Under the pieces are notes generated by a model. It made no database searches. It was not told the origin of the DNA and worked only from the letters and a program-made list of their open reading frames with translations. Shown here piece after piece: positions 7,723 through 16,492 of a stretch of DNA of 64,000 nucleotides. A program made the position numbers and the translations under genes. The stretch lies in NCBI RefSeq assembly GCF_021245725.1, contig NZ_JAJGSX010000016.1, forward strand, positions 1 through 64,000, read 5' to 3'. Numbering within the stretch: position 1 is the stretch's first letter; each line of letters starts with the position of its first letter. Source of the stretch: Pseudonocardia sp. TRM90224. Its GTDB lineage: Bacteria; Actinomycetota; Actinomycetes; Mycobacteriales; Pseudonocardiaceae.

Positions 7723-9966
7723 ATGAGCACCCTGACGGCGCAGAGCGTCGCACCGGTGACCGACGTCGAGCTGTCCATCGTCGGGATGACCTGCGCGTCG
7801 TGCGCCAACCGCATCGAACGCAAGCTCAACAAGCTCGAGGGCGTCAGCGCGACCGTCAACTACGCGACCGAGAAGGCGCGCGTGCACGCTCCCGACGGGA
7901 TCGACACCGCAACGCTCGTCGCGCAGGTCGAGGCCGCCGGGTACACCGCGGTGCTGCCGAAGGCGGAGCCGACCACCCAGGACGCCGCGGAGCACGACCC
8001 CACGACGCAGCTGCGCAACCGGCTGCTCGTAAGCGCGACACTCGCGGTGCCGGTGGTGGCGATGGCGATGATCCCCGCCCTGCAGTTCACCTACTGGCAG
8101 TGGATCTCGCTGACGCTTGCGTGGCCCGTCGTGACCTGGGCGGCGCTGCCGTTCCACAAGGCCGCCCTTCGCAACCTGCGCCACGGCGCCGCGACGATGG
8201 ACACGCTGATCTCGCTCGGGGTCGTCGCGGCGTTTCTGTGGTCGCTCTACGCGCTGCTGTTCGGCACCGCGGGCGTGCCGGGCATGGTGCACCCCTTCGA
8301 GCTGACGATCGAGCCGAGCGACGGCGCGGGCAACCTGTACCTCGAGGTTGCCGCGGGCGTCACGACGTTCATCCTCGCCGGGCGCTACTTCGAGGCGCGC
8401 TCCAAGCGGCTGGCGGGTGCGGCGCTGCGCGCGTTGCTGGAGCTGGGTGCCAAGGAGGTGACGGTGCTGCGCGGCGGCACCGAGCGCACCGTCCCGATCG
8501 CGGAGCTCGTGGTGGGCGACCGGTTCGTCGTGCGGCCGGGGGAGAAGGTTGCGACCGACGGGGTCGTCGAGGAGGGCGCGTCCGCCGTCGACGTCAGCAT
8601 GATCACCGGCGAGTCGGTGCCCGTCGAGGTTCGCAGCGGCGACGCGGTGGTCGGCGCGACCGTCAACGCGGGCGGCCGGCTCGTCGTGCGGGCGACGCGG
8701 GTCGGCGCCGACACGCAGCTGGCGCAGATGGCCGCGCTGGTCGAGGAGGCGCAGAACGGCAAGGCCGACGTGCAGCGGCTGGCCGACCGGATCTCCGGGG
8801 TGTTCGTGCCGATCGTCATCGCGCTCTCCGCCGTGACGCTCGCGTTCTGGCTGGGCACGGGCAACGGTGTTGCGGCGGCGTTCACCGCGGCCGTGGCCGT
8901 GCTGATCATCGCCTGCCCCTGTGCGCTCGGGCTCGCGACGCCGACGGCACTGCTGGTCGGGACCGGTCGGGGCGCGCAGCTGGGCATTCTGATCAAGGGC
9001 CCGGAGGTGCTGGAGTCGACGCGCAAGGTCGACACCGTGGTCCTGGACAAGACCGGCACCGTCACGACCGGCCGGATGACGCTCGTCGACGTCCACGTCG
9101 CGGACGGGGGCGCCGCCACCGGTGAGGTGCTGCGGCTGGCCGGCGCGCTGGAGAGCGCGTCGGAGCACCCGATCGCGGCGGCCGTCGCCGAGGGTGCGCG
9201 GGCCAGGGTCGGCGAGCTCCCCGGCGTCTCCGACTTCATGAACGTCGAGGGGCTGGGCGTGCAGGGTGTCGTTGACGGGCACGCGGTGCTCGTCGGGCGC
9301 CCGGCGCTGCTGGAGCGCTGGAGCCAGTCGCTGACCCCGGCACTCGCGGCGGCGCACGCTGCGGCGCAGGAGCAGGGGCACACCGCGATCGCGGTTGCGT
9401 GGGACGGCGAGCCGCGTGCCGTGATCGCCGTCGCCGACACCGTGAAGCCGACATCGGCCGACGCGATCGCCCGGCTGCGCGCTCTCGGCCTGACCCCCGT
9501 GCTGCTCACCGGCGACAACGCCGTGGTGGCGCGCCGGGTCGCGGACGAGGTCGGCATCACCGAGGTGCACGCCGAGGTGCTGCCCTCCGACAAGGTCGAC
9601 GTGGTCGCGCAGCTGCAGGCCGAGGGCAAGGTCGTCGCGATGGTCGGCGACGGCGTGAACGACGCCGCGGCGCTCGCGAAGGCCGACCTCGGGCTCGCCA
9701 TGGGCACCGGCACCGACGTCGCGATCGAGGCCAGCGACATCACGCTGGTCCGTGGCGACCTCGACGCCGCGCCGGAGGCGATCCGGCTCGCCCGGCGGAC
9801 CCTCGCGGTGATCAAGGGCAACCTGTTCTGGGCGTTCGCCTACAACGTCGCCGCGCTCCCGCTGGCGGCGGCCGGCCTGCTCAACCCGATGCTCGCCGGT
9901 GCCGCGATGGCCCTCAGCTCGGCCTTCGTGGTGGCGAACAGCCAGCGGTTGCGCGCGTTCAAGTAG
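7723..9966 (+). CDS. copA: Cu(I)-translocating P1B-type ATPase
   Basis: A 747-residue copper exporter. It has one N-terminal HMA domain with G-M-T-C-A-S-C (about 23-29), then membrane helices and the actuator T-G-E-S (about 294). The transmembrane metal site C-P-C is near 398. The phosphorylation loop D-K-T-G-T is near 443, S-E-H-P-I is near 480 and the hinge G-D-G-V-N-D is near 642. C-P-C together with the HMA domain indicates Cu(I)/Ag(I) specificity. The ribosome site AAGGAGCACGGAG precedes the ATG, 14 nt after the previous gene, so it is the third gene of the copper operon. Confidence 0.95.
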   Translation: MSTLTAQSVAPVTDVELSIVGMTCASCANRIERKLNKLEGVSATVNYATEKARVHAPDGIDTATLVAQVEAAGYTAVLPKAEPTTQDAAEHDPTTQLRNRLLVSATLAVPVVAMAMIPALQFTYWQWISLTLAWPVVTWAALPFHKAALRNLRHGAATMDTLISLGVVAAFLWSLYALLFGTAGVPGMVHPFELTIEPSDGAGNLYLEVAAGVTTFILAGRYFEARSKRLAGAALRALLELGAKEVTVLRGGTERTVPIAELVVGDRFVVRPGEKVATDGVVEEGASAVDVSMITGESVPVEVRSGDAVVGATVNAGGRLVVRATRVGADTQLAQMAALVEEAQNGKADVQRLADRISGVFVPIVIALSAVTLAFWLGTGNGVAAAFTAAVAVLIIACPCALGLATPTALLVGTGRGAQLGILIKGPEVLESTRKVDTVVLDKTGTVTTGRMTLVDVHVADGGAATGEVLRLAGALESASEHPIAAAVAEGARARVGELPGVSDFMNVEGLGVQGVVDGHAVLVGRPALLERWSQSLTPALAAAHAAAQEQGHTAIAVAWDGEPRAVIAVADTVKPTSADAIARLRALGLTPVLLTGDNAVVARRVADEVGITEVHAEVLPSDKVDVVAQLQAEGKVVAMVGDGVNDAAALAKADLGLAMGTGTDVAIEASDITLVRGDLDAAPEAIRLARRTLAVIKGNLFWAFAYNVAALPLAAAGLLNPMLAGAAMALSSAFVVANSQRLRAFK

Positions 9967-9969
9967 GCC

Positions 9970-10030
9970 GTCGACAACGACGTTATGGCTGTCCCCGGGC
10001 CTCCAGGGCAGCCATAACGTCGTTGTCGAC
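9970..10030. repeat. Family-2 61-bp palindrome (copy a)
   Basis: Perfect 22-bp inverted arms begin GTCGACAACGACGTTATGG and are separated by a 17-bp loop. The element starts 3 nt after the copA stop. On the minus strand it encodes the tail V-D-N-D-V-M-A and the stop codon of the adjacent pseudogene. Confidence 0.92.
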
Positions 10031-10613
10031 GCGTTCGGGGTCCCAGCGGGCGGCGGGATCCGGGGCGAGGAACGCCATGATCGCGCCCACGACGCCCAGC
10101 GCGGGCAGGGACCACTCGGCTGCTTCGCTGGAGTCGAACGGCGCCGCCGTGATCCGGCGCGGCTCCGGCGTCGCGAGCGCGGCCAGCACGAACCCACGCA
10201 GCGTCGCGGTGGCGACCTCGGCGAGGTCGGTGAAGCCGGCGTCGAGCTCGGGCGGATGCGGTAGCCGAAGACGCAGGCAAGCTGCTCGTGCGCAACCGCG
10301 ATGCGGGTGACGAACCGCTGCTCCGACCCGGCGAGCGCGCCCGCGACGTCGTCGCGCAGCTCGCCGTCGGCGAGGCTGAGGAAGGTGGCCTGCAGCGAGA
10401 GGTACGTCCGCCACTGCGGTGAACCGCGGACGGTGTCGAAGTCGGACTCCGCACCGAGCCGCTGCAGCTCGACGAACAGGTCGTGCCGCTGCACCGCGTC
10501 GACGAGCCGATCGAGGCTCGCCCGGACGGTCTCGACCACCAGCCGTTCGGTTGGTACGTCCAGCTCAGGCGGTCGGCGTCGTGGACGGCCGGGATGTTCG
10601 TCGCGACGGTCAT
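9983..10613 (-). pseudogene. Frameshifted gene, possible TetR-like ligand domain
   Basis: Three overlapping frames join into one plausible protein of about 210 residues. It starts at ATG 10613 (M-T-V-A-T-N), shifts frame near 10541 (after Y-Q-P) into R-L-V-V-E-T-V, and shifts again near 10257 (after G-Y-R-I-R-P) into E-L-D-A-G-F. Each shift is explained by one missing base. The C-terminal part, with A-E-W-S-L-P-A-L-G-V-V-G-A-I-M-A-F-L, resembles all-helical ligand domains of large TetR-like regulators, but no DNA-binding domain is seen. The last 16 codons lie within the family-2 palindrome. It follows the intact TetR gene on the same strand. Sequencing error is an alternative to real decay. 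Confidence 0.6.
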
Positions 10614-10635
10614 GGCCGTCGCCGTGGCCGTGCTG

Positions 10636-11289
10636 TCAGGACCGCGGACGCTGTCCACCTCCCGCGGCGGTTCTGAGCTGGGGGAACGTGAGCGCCGGCC
10701 CGCCGAGCGGGGTCGTGAGCTCGGCGGCGGTCGATAACCCGTCGAGCAGCAGGTCGGCGTGGCGGTGCGCCAGCGCGATGTCCAGGTCGCGCGGCACCGC
10801 CCCCGGCAGCGGCCGCGAGAGCCGCACGACCAGCGCGCCGACGTCGGCCACCGTCGCGTCCGGGCGCAGCGTCCCCGCCTCCTGCGCGGTCGTGATGAGC
10901 TGCTCCAGCAGCCGCCCGCCCTCGCCGCTCGCGGCGGTGAGCTCGGCGTCGTCCTCCGGGATGGCGTCGAGCAGCGCCGGGATCACCGCGGCGACCCGGG
11001 CGTCGATCGCGCGGTGGACGTAGCGCCGCAGCGCGGCGAACGGCTCGGGCTCCTCCTCGACGGCGCTGCGCATCTCGGCCGCCGCCGTCTCCAGCGCGTC
11101 CATGACGACGGCGCGCATCAACTCCTGCCGGTCGGGGAAGCGCCGGTAGAGCGTCGCGATCCCGGTGCCGGCGCGGCGGGCCACCTCGTCGAGCGACGCG
11201 CCGGGGCCGAGGTCGATGAACGCCTCCCTGGCGGCGGCGAGTATCCGGCGCCGGTTCTCCAGGGCGTCGGCGCGCAGCGGGCGGGTCAT
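10636..11289 (-). CDS. TetR/AcrR-family regulator
   Basis: A 217-residue TetR protein. The N-terminal helix-turn-helix is A-S-L-D-E-V-A-R-R-A-G-T-G-I-A-T-L-Y-R-R-F. This G-I-A-T-L-Y-R-R-F-P-D-R version is common in TetR proteins that control flavin oxidoreductases. It is divergent from the LLM-family enzyme gene. The spacer holds three related palindromes, so this protein almost certainly represses itself and that enzyme. Ligand unknown. Confidence 0.9.
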   Translation of the reverse strand: MTRPLRADALENRRRILAAAREAFIDLGPGASLDEVARRAGTGIATLYRRFPDRQELMRAVVMDALETAAAEMRSAVEEEPEPFAALRRYVHRAIDARVAAVIPALLDAIPEDDAELTAASGEGGRLLEQLITTAQEAGTLRPDATVADVGALVVRLSRPLPGAVPRDLDIALAHRHADLLLDGLSTAAELTTPLGGPALTFPQLRTAAGGGQRPRS

Positions 11290-11307
11290 GGTGATCCTCT
11301 CGTCAAG

Positions 11308-11390
11308 TGGAGGAGATTACTCCGAAATACCTGGAGGAAAATCCTCCACATCATGCTACGGTCAGCAGCATCCGGAGGGAAGTCCTCCAG
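11308..11390. promoter_or_regulatory. Three tandem operators for the TetR regulator
   Basis: Three related palindromes occupy the divergent spacer: TGGAGGAGATTACTCCG (11308-11324), TGGAGGAAAATCCTCCA (11332-11348, perfect 7-bp arms) and CCGGAGGGAAGTCCTCCAG (11372-11390). Centres are about 24 and 41 bp apart. The common core GGAGGA-N3-TCCTCC is a plausible TetR-family site. Placement between the divergent starts indicates control of both genes. Confidence 0.82.
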
Positions 11391-11411
11391 ATAGATGACG
11401 AGGAGAAGACG

Positions 11412-12299
11412 ATGCGAATCAGCCTCTCGCTGACCGAGTACACGTTCCCCGGCGGCGCGGCGCAGCTCGCGCAGGAGATGGGCCGGATCGCGAAGCTCGC
11501 CGACGACGGCGGCCTCGACACGCTTTGGGTGCCCGACCACATGATCCAAGGCGCCCCGGGCACGAACGTCACCGATGCGATGCTCGAGCCGTACACGGCA
11601 TTGGGCTACCTGGCTGCCGTCACCCGGCGGATCCGGCTCGGCGCCGCGGTCTCCGCCGTGACGTTCCGTCCGCCGTCCCTGCTGATCAAGGCGGTGACGA
11701 CGCTCGACGTGCTGTCCGGCGGCCGGGCGTGGCTCGGGATCGGCGCCGGCTACCTGCAGGAGGAGGCCGACATGATGGGCCTGCCGCTGCCGCCGACGGG
11801 GGAGCGGTTCGAACACCTCGAGGACACCCTGCGGCTCGCACTGCAGATGTGGGCCGGTGACGAGTCGGCGTTCGAGGGTACGCACCACCGGCTCACCCGC
11901 CCGGTCAACAGCCCGCCCGCGCTCAGCGGTCCGCACCCGCCGATCATGATCGGCGGTACCGGGGAGAAGAAGACCCTGCGGCTGGTCGCGCGGTTCGGCC
12001 AGGCCTGCAACCTGCCGGACATCCCCGACGGCGGCCTCACGATCCGGCGGAAGCTCGACGTGCTCGCCGGGCACTGCGCCGATGTGGGCAGGCCGTTCAG
12101 CGAGGTCGAGAAGACCGTCGCGACCCGGATCAACCCGGACGAGTCCGCCGCCGCGTTCGCCGAACGCTGCGCCGCGCTCGCCGAGCTCGGCATCGAGCAC
12201 GCCATGGTGATCACCTCGGGCCCTTTCACTCCCGAGCGGGTCGAGCGGCTGGCGGAGGCGGCGGCACTGGTGCGCGATGTCGAGGCGGTCGCCGTCTGA
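11412..12299 (+). CDS. LLM-class F420/FMN-dependent oxidoreductase
   Basis: A 295-residue luciferase-like monooxygenase fold protein. Start at ATG 11412, preceded by GAGGAGAAG. Family features include the N-terminal beta strand I-S-L-S-L-T-E-Y, L-W-V-P-D-H-M (about 38-44), the central G-R-A-W-L-G-I-G-A-G-Y motif (about 102-112) and H-P-P-I-M-I-G-G-T-G. The last is typical of F420-dependent actinobacterial members. Substrate cannot be deduced. It is divergent from TetR, with three TetR-type operators in its promoter, so expression is probably inducible by its substrate or product. A family-1 palindrome lies between it and the convergent P450 gene. Confidence 0.88.
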   Translation: MRISLSLTEYTFPGGAAQLAQEMGRIAKLADDGGLDTLWVPDHMIQGAPGTNVTDAMLEPYTALGYLAAVTRRIRLGAAVSAVTFRPPSLLIKAVTTLDVLSGGRAWLGIGAGYLQEEADMMGLPLPPTGERFEHLEDTLRLALQMWAGDESAFEGTHHRLTRPVNSPPALSGPHPPIMIGGTGEKKTLRLVARFGQACNLPDIPDGGLTIRRKLDVLAGHCADVGRPFSEVEKTVATRINPDESAAAFAERCAALAELGIEHAMVITSGPFTPERVERLAEAAALVRDVEAVAV

Positions 12300-12305
12300 G
12301 CCGCC

Positions 12306-12375
12306 AACTTCCCCACCGTTTTGGGCACATGCGCGCGAAATCGGCGCGCATCCGCCCAAAAACGGTGGGGAAGTT
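12306..12375. repeat. Family-1 palindrome, variant A (copy 2)
   Basis: The element fills the gap between two convergent stop codons: 6 nt from the oxidoreductase stop and 5 nt from the P450 stop. Outer arms read AACTTCCCCACCGTTTTGGG. Inner arms are CACATGCGCGC and GCGCGCATCCGCC. No T-tract is visible on either side. Confidence 0.9.
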
Positions 12376-12380
12376 TCGGG

Positions 12381-13517
12381 TCACCAGGTTACGGGGAGGG
12401 CCCTGAGGCCGCCCGTGAGCAGCTTCGAGCGCGGCTCGAGCTGCTCCACTGCAACGGCGAGCTCGAGCGACGAGAACCGCTCCAGTAGCGCGGCGAACAG
12501 CACCTGCAGCTCCAGACGTGCGAGGGGAGCGCCGATGCAGAAGTGCGCGCCATGGCCGAAGGTCAGGTGCGGGTTGGGGCGGCGGGCGGCGTCGAACCCC
12601 GGCCGGTCGCCGACGACGTGCGGTGCGTGGTTGGCGGCCCGCAGGTCGAGCACGACCATGTCGCCGGTCGGGACGACGGTGCCGTCCACCTCGACGTCGG
12701 CGTTCGTCCACCGGACGAGCCCGCGGGCGGTCGTGTCGTCCGGCGCAGGCTCGCCCGTCCGCGCGGAGCGCAGGATCTCCTCGACGGCAGCGGGGATCCC
12801 CGACGGATCGGCGCGCAGTGCGGCCCGCTGCTCGGGGTGCTGCGCGAGCAGCACCACCCCGGAGTCGATGGCGGCGACCGTCGTCTCGTGGCCGGCGATC
12901 AGCACGGCCGCGCCGATCTGTGCCGCCTCGACCAGCGTGAACGTCGCCGGGTCCGCGAGGTGCGCGGCCGCCAGCGCCGAGAGCAGGTCGTCGCCCGGCT
13001 GGTCGAGCTTGGTGGCGACGAGCGTCGAGATGTACTGCCACAGCGATGCGAAGCCCTGCATGGACCGTGTGGTGTCGGTCATGTCGGCGGTCTCCTCCGA
13101 CCAGCGTCGGAAGTCGTCGCGGTCGCGGTAGGGCACGCCGAGCAGCTCGCAGATGACCAGCGCGGGCAGCGGGAACGACACCGCGTCGTGGAAGTCGGCC
13201 GGCCGATCCCGGCCGGCGAGCTCGTCGAGCAGGTGGGCGGCGATCTCGCCGACGCGCGGGCGCAGCTGCTCGATGCGGCGGGCGCTGAACCACGGGCTGA
13301 GCAGCTTGCGCATGCGGGTGTGCGCGGTGGTGGTCGCCGGCGACTCCGGTTGCGGCCGGCCGAACATGACCGAATCCGAGTAGCGCGGCGCCCGGTCCGG
13401 GTCCGCGTGCGTGTAGTCGAGCCGCGGGTCGCCGAGCAGCGCCTTGATGGTCGCGTAGTCGGCGACCCGCCACGCGGGATCGCCGGCCGGGGTGCGGGTG
13501 CGGTGCAGGTTGGCCAT
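12381..13517 (-). CDS. Cytochrome P450
   Basis: A 378-residue soluble bacterial P450. Visible motifs are the I-helix A-G-H-E-T-T (about 202-207), K-helix E-E-I-L-R (about 230) and the haem loop F-G-H-G-A-H-F-C-I-G-A-P-L-A-R with the thiolate Cys near 326. Start chosen at ATG 13517 (M-A-N-L-H-R-T); upstream sequence in this frame crosses the MarR operator. Class I bacterial P450s need a ferredoxin and reductase, and none is adjacent. It is divergent from a MarR gene that probably controls it. Substrate unknown. Confidence 0.9.
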   Translation of the reverse strand: MANLHRTRTPAGDPAWRVADYATIKALLGDPRLDYTHADPDRAPRYSDSVMFGRPQPESPATTTAHTRMRKLLSPWFSARRIEQLRPRVGEIAAHLLDELAGRDRPADFHDAVSFPLPALVICELLGVPYRDRDDFRRWSEETADMTDTTRSMQGFASLWQYISTLVATKLDQPGDDLLSALAAAHLADPATFTLVEAAQIGAAVLIAGHETTVAAIDSGVVLLAQHPEQRAALRADPSGIPAAVEEILRSARTGEPAPDDTTARGLVRWTNADVEVDGTVVPTGDMVVLDLRAANHAPHVVGDRPGFDAARRPNPHLTFGHGAHFCIGAPLARLELQVLFAALLERFSSLELAVAVEQLEPRSKLLTGGLRALPVTW

Positions 13518-13532
13518 GGTTCGATGACACCA

Positions 13533-13550
13533 TACATTGTGAACTATGTA
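13533..13550. promoter_or_regulatory. Probable MarR operator between P450 and MarR
   Basis: TACATTGTGAACTATGTA is an imperfect palindrome with 5-bp outer arms TACAT/ATGTA. It lies 16 bp upstream of the P450 start and 23 bp upstream of the MarR start. It is unusually AT-rich for this genome. MarR proteins typically bind 16-20 bp palindromes in such divergent spacers. Confidence 0.6.
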
Positions 13551-13572
13551 CATGATGTGGTGGTGATAGCTT

Positions 13573-14028
13573 GTGGCCGTGGCTCCGGACCCCGTCGACG
13601 TGCTGGACCGGGCCTTCGCGATCGCGGCGCAGATCGGGGGCGCCATGAACTCGGCGCTGACCGAGCGCGGGCTCACACCGGTGCGCGCGGGCTTGCTGCT
13701 GGTGCTGCACGAGCAGGGGCGCCCGGTCGTGCAGCGCGAGCTGAGTCAGCTCCTGCAGTGCACGCCGCGCTACGTGACCGCGCTCGTCGACGCGCTCGAG
13801 ACGCAGGGTTGGGCGGAGCGCCAACCGCATCCACGCGACCGGCGCGCGACGCTCGTTGCACTCACCCCCAAAGGGGTGGAAACGGCGGAATGGATGGCGG
13901 AAGGACGCCGCAAGGCCGCGCACAGGCTGCTCGGCGACCTCCCGGAAGCCGACCTGGCCGGCTTCCTCGTCGTTGCCGATCGGCTGCTGGGATCCTTCGG
14001 TCCCGATGAGGTGCGCGGCGCCGGGTGA
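13573..14028 (+). CDS. MarR-family regulator
   Basis: A 151-residue winged-helix MarR protein starting at GTG 13573. The recognition region is L-Q-C-T-P-R-Y-V-T-A-L-V-D-A-L-E, followed by the wing P-H-P-R-D-R-R-A-T-L-V-A-L-T. Helical dimerisation segments lie at both ends. It is divergent from the P450 gene with an AT-rich palindrome between them, so it probably regulates the P450 and itself. Confidence 0.88.
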   Translation: MAVAPDPVDVLDRAFAIAAQIGGAMNSALTERGLTPVRAGLLLVLHEQGRPVVQRELSQLLQCTPRYVTALVDALETQGWAERQPHPRDRRATLVALTPKGVETAEWMAEGRRKAAHRLLGDLPEADLAGFLVVADRLLGSFGPDEVRGAG

Positions 14029-14114
14029 AAGGCGGATCCGCAGGTCGTCTAGGCTGTGGGGGAGCGTCCTATCTGGGCTTCCGGGTCGGACGCGGCACGC
14101 AGGGAGGAGCGGTC

Positions 14115-14954
14115 TTGGGGGACGGCCGGGGCCACTGGATCGACGACGACAACTTCGAGCAGCCACTGCCGGAGATCGATCTGACACGAGCCTCGAACGC
14201 ACGGGTGTACGACTACGTGCTCGGTGGCAAGGACCACTTCGAAGTGGACCGCAGGGCCGCCGAGGCGATGTACCGGGTCGTGCCCGAAACCCCGTTGATC
14301 GCCCGCGACAACCGGCTGCAGCAGCACCGCGCGGTGAGCTACCTCGTCCGCGAGGCCGGTATCCGCCAGATCATCGACCTCGGCTCCGGTCTCCCGGCCG
14401 TCGGCAACGTCCACGAGGTCGCGCACGAGATCGACCCGCAGGTCCGGGTGGTCTACGTCGACAACGACCCGATGGTCCTCGCGCACGGCCGCGCAATGCT
14501 GGCCAACGACGAGACGACCGCTGTGATCGCGGCCGACGTCCGCGACGTCGAGGCCGTCTTCGCCGCCCCCGACACGATCAAGCTGATCGACCTGGCCGAG
14601 CCGTTCGCCGTCATCGCGTCGAGCCTCCTGCACTACTTGGACGACGACGAGGCCGCGACGACCGCCGCGGCGATCCGCGAGCGCCTCACGCCGGGCTCGT
14701 ACCTCATGCTCGGCAACTTCCTCGACGACGACGAGGACCGCGCGAAGGAGCTGGAGCGCGCGTTCATGGAAGGCGACCTCGGCGGCGGTCGGTTCCGCTC
14801 GTGGGGTGAGCTGCAGTCGTTCTTCGACGGGCTGGAGATGGTCGAGCCGGGGCTGGTGTACGCCAACGACTGGCGTCCCGACGAGGAGACGCCGGAGGAC
14901 AGCCCGGTGCACACCCTCTACGCGGTGGGGATGGCGCAGAAGCCGACCGGCTGA
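14115..14954 (+). CDS. SAM-dependent methyltransferase, DUF574 family
   Basis: A 279-residue protein. TTG 14115 is the best start: GGGAGGAG lies 7-8 nt upstream and the N-terminus then matches the family length. Signature segments are N-A-R-V-Y-D-Y-V-L-G-G-K-D-H-F (about 25-40), Q-I-I-D-L-G-S-G-L-P (the SAM-binding glycine loop, about 93), V-Y-V-D-N-D-P-M-V (about 120) and the late M-L-G-N-F. This family is expanded in actinomycetes and often lies near XRE/DUF397 pairs, as here. The substrate is generally unknown; some members are linked to development. Confidence 0.85.
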   Translation: MGDGRGHWIDDDNFEQPLPEIDLTRASNARVYDYVLGGKDHFEVDRRAAEAMYRVVPETPLIARDNRLQQHRAVSYLVREAGIRQIIDLGSGLPAVGNVHEVAHEIDPQVRVVYVDNDPMVLAHGRAMLANDETTAVIAADVRDVEAVFAAPDTIKLIDLAEPFAVIASSLLHYLDDDEAATTAAAIRERLTPGSYLMLGNFLDDDEDRAKELERAFMEGDLGGGRFRSWGELQSFFDGLEMVEPGLVYANDWRPDEETPEDSPVHTLYAVGMAQKPTG

Positions 14955-14973
14955 CCTGCGATTCCCTGGGGCG

Positions 14974-15873
14974 TCAGCCGTCGAGCATCTGGCGCAGCGA
15001 TGCCTTCGTCTTGAACGGGGTCTCGGCCTGGACGCTCACGCGCTCCATGACGCCGAGGTAGTCCTCGATGTCGGCGCGCTTGTCCAGGTAGACCGCGCTG
15101 TTGAGCTGCTCGAGGTAGACGACGTCGGGCAGGTCGGGCTCGGCGAAGCGCAGGATCGTGAACGGGCCGCCCGCGGCGGCGTGGCTGCCGATTCGGAAGG
15201 GCAGGATCTGTACCGTCACGTTCGGCATGGCGCTCATCTCGAGCAGGTGCTCCAGCTGCGAGCGCATGACGGTGGGCGGGCCGAACGGCCGGCTCAGCGC
15301 GGCCTCGTCGATGACGGCCCACAGCTGCGGCGCGCCGGGCTCGGTGAGCATCTTCTGGCGTGCCATCCGCAGCTGGACGCGGCGGTCGATCTCGTACGCC
15401 GACTCGCTGCTGTGCCCCGCCCGGATGACGTTGCGGGCGTACTCCTCCGACTGCAACAGGCCGGGCACGAACTGCACCTGGTAGGTGCGGATGAAGCTCG
15501 CCTCCTGCTCGAGGCGGAGGTACATCTCGAACCAGCTGGGCAGGATGTCGCCGTCCTGGTGCCACCAGCCCCTGGCGTTCGTGCGGTTGACGAGGCTGAG
15601 GTAGCCCTCGCGCTCCCGCTCGTCGGTGACGCCGTAGAGGGTGAGGAGGTCGACGATGTCGCGCTCCTTGAACCCGACGCGCCCGAGCTCCAACCGGCTG
15701 ATCTTGGCGTGGGACGCCCTGATCGCCTCGCCGGCGGCGTGGCGCGTGATGCCAGCGGCCTCACGGAGCCTGCGCAGCTGGGTGCCGAGCACGATGCGCA
15801 TGACGGTCGGACCGGCCTGGATGCTCGGGCTGAGCGGGGTGGTTTGCCCGGGCTTCGGCGGCTCTGCAGTCAC
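14974..15873 (-). CDS. XRE-type regulator with DUF5753 domain
   Basis: A 299-residue protein. An N-terminal helix-turn-helix (about residues 27-85) reads L-R-R-L-R-E-A-A-G-I-T with S-H-A-K-I-S-R-L-E-L-G-R. A DUF5753 domain follows, beginning near Q-D-G-D-I-L-P-S-W-F and including F-V-P-G-L-L-Q-S-E-E-Y-A-R (about 134-146). These regulators are very numerous in filamentous actinobacteria and usually pair with a small DUF397 protein such as the one just upstream. They are thought to form activator/partner pairs affecting development or secondary metabolism. Confidence 0.9.
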   Translation of the reverse strand: MTAEPPKPGQTTPLSPSIQAGPTVMRIVLGTQLRRLREAAGITRHAAGEAIRASHAKISRLELGRVGFKERDIVDLLTLYGVTDEREREGYLSLVNRTNARGWWHQDGDILPSWFEMYLRLEQEASFIRTYQVQFVPGLLQSEEYARNVIRAGHSSESAYEIDRRVQLRMARQKMLTEPGAPQLWAVIDEAALSRPFGPPTVMRSQLEHLLEMSAMPNVTVQILPFRIGSHAAAGGPFTILRFAEPDLPDVVYLEQLNSAVYLDKRADIEDYLGVMERVSVQAETPFKTKASLRQMLDG

Positions 15874-16042
15874 AGCTCAACCTCACGACGGTCGGGTCCT
15901 GATGGGCGACACCTGCCGGACGTCTGCCTCGGACGGCCGGTGGACCGCCTCGGCACACACCGCGACCGATGGAGCATAGACCCGTGACGGAAATCCCGTG
16001 CAGTCTTCTGCGCAGGGTGGTGCCGGACGGCGGCTCCAAGGG

Positions 16043-16285
16043 CTACGCGATGAGATCGTCGAACTCGCCGTCCTTGGCGCCGCGGATGAACGCCGCGATC
16101 TCGGCACGCGTGTAGAGCAGCGCGGGGCCGCGGGGAGCGCGGGAGTGCCGGACTGCGACGCCGCCGCTCGCGAGGTCCGCGAGCTCGACGCAGTCGCCGC
16201 TGGGATTGCTGGCCGTGGCCTTGCGCCACGTCACGTCTTCGAGCTGATCGGCGGCGACGTTGGTCGTGCCGTCGTTGTATTGCAT
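16043..16285 (-). CDS. DUF397 small partner protein
   Basis: An 80-residue DUF397 protein. The start at ATG 16285 (M-Q-Y-N-D-G) is preferred over one 27 nt upstream because the family begins shortly before the W-R-K-A-T-A-S-N-P-S-G-D-C-V-E-L core (about 25-40). That core and the following R-H-S-R-A-P-R-G-P-A-L and F-I-R-G-A-K-D-G-E-F-D-D-L segments are diagnostic. It lies 169 bp upstream of the XRE/DUF5753 gene on the same strand, the usual pairing. Confidence 0.9.
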   Translation of the reverse strand: MQYNDGTTNVAADQLEDVTWRKATASNPSGDCVELADLASGGVAVRHSRAPRGPALLYTRAEIAAFIRGAKDGEFDDLIA

Positions 16286-16492
16286 GTCGTGTCTCCGACC
16301 CGATCCGGCCACGGACTCATCCCCCCGTGTGACTTACATATGCACTTTCAAACGTTCTTGCAGATGGTGTTGCAGACAGGGTTGCGGATGCAAGCCGGGA
16401 TCGCCAAACTAGTTGGCGGGGGAGTACGGCCAGCGGCACACGGAGACCGATGAGTGGACGTGTGCTCGGCCACGACCTGTAAAGGGGGAGTC

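Noticed and set aside
7702..10539. 945-codon antisense ORF opposite copA
   Set aside because: It is a GC-skewed shadow of copA rich in His, Arg and Asp with no domain. Only its N-terminal about 95 codons belong to the real (frameshifted) pseudogene.
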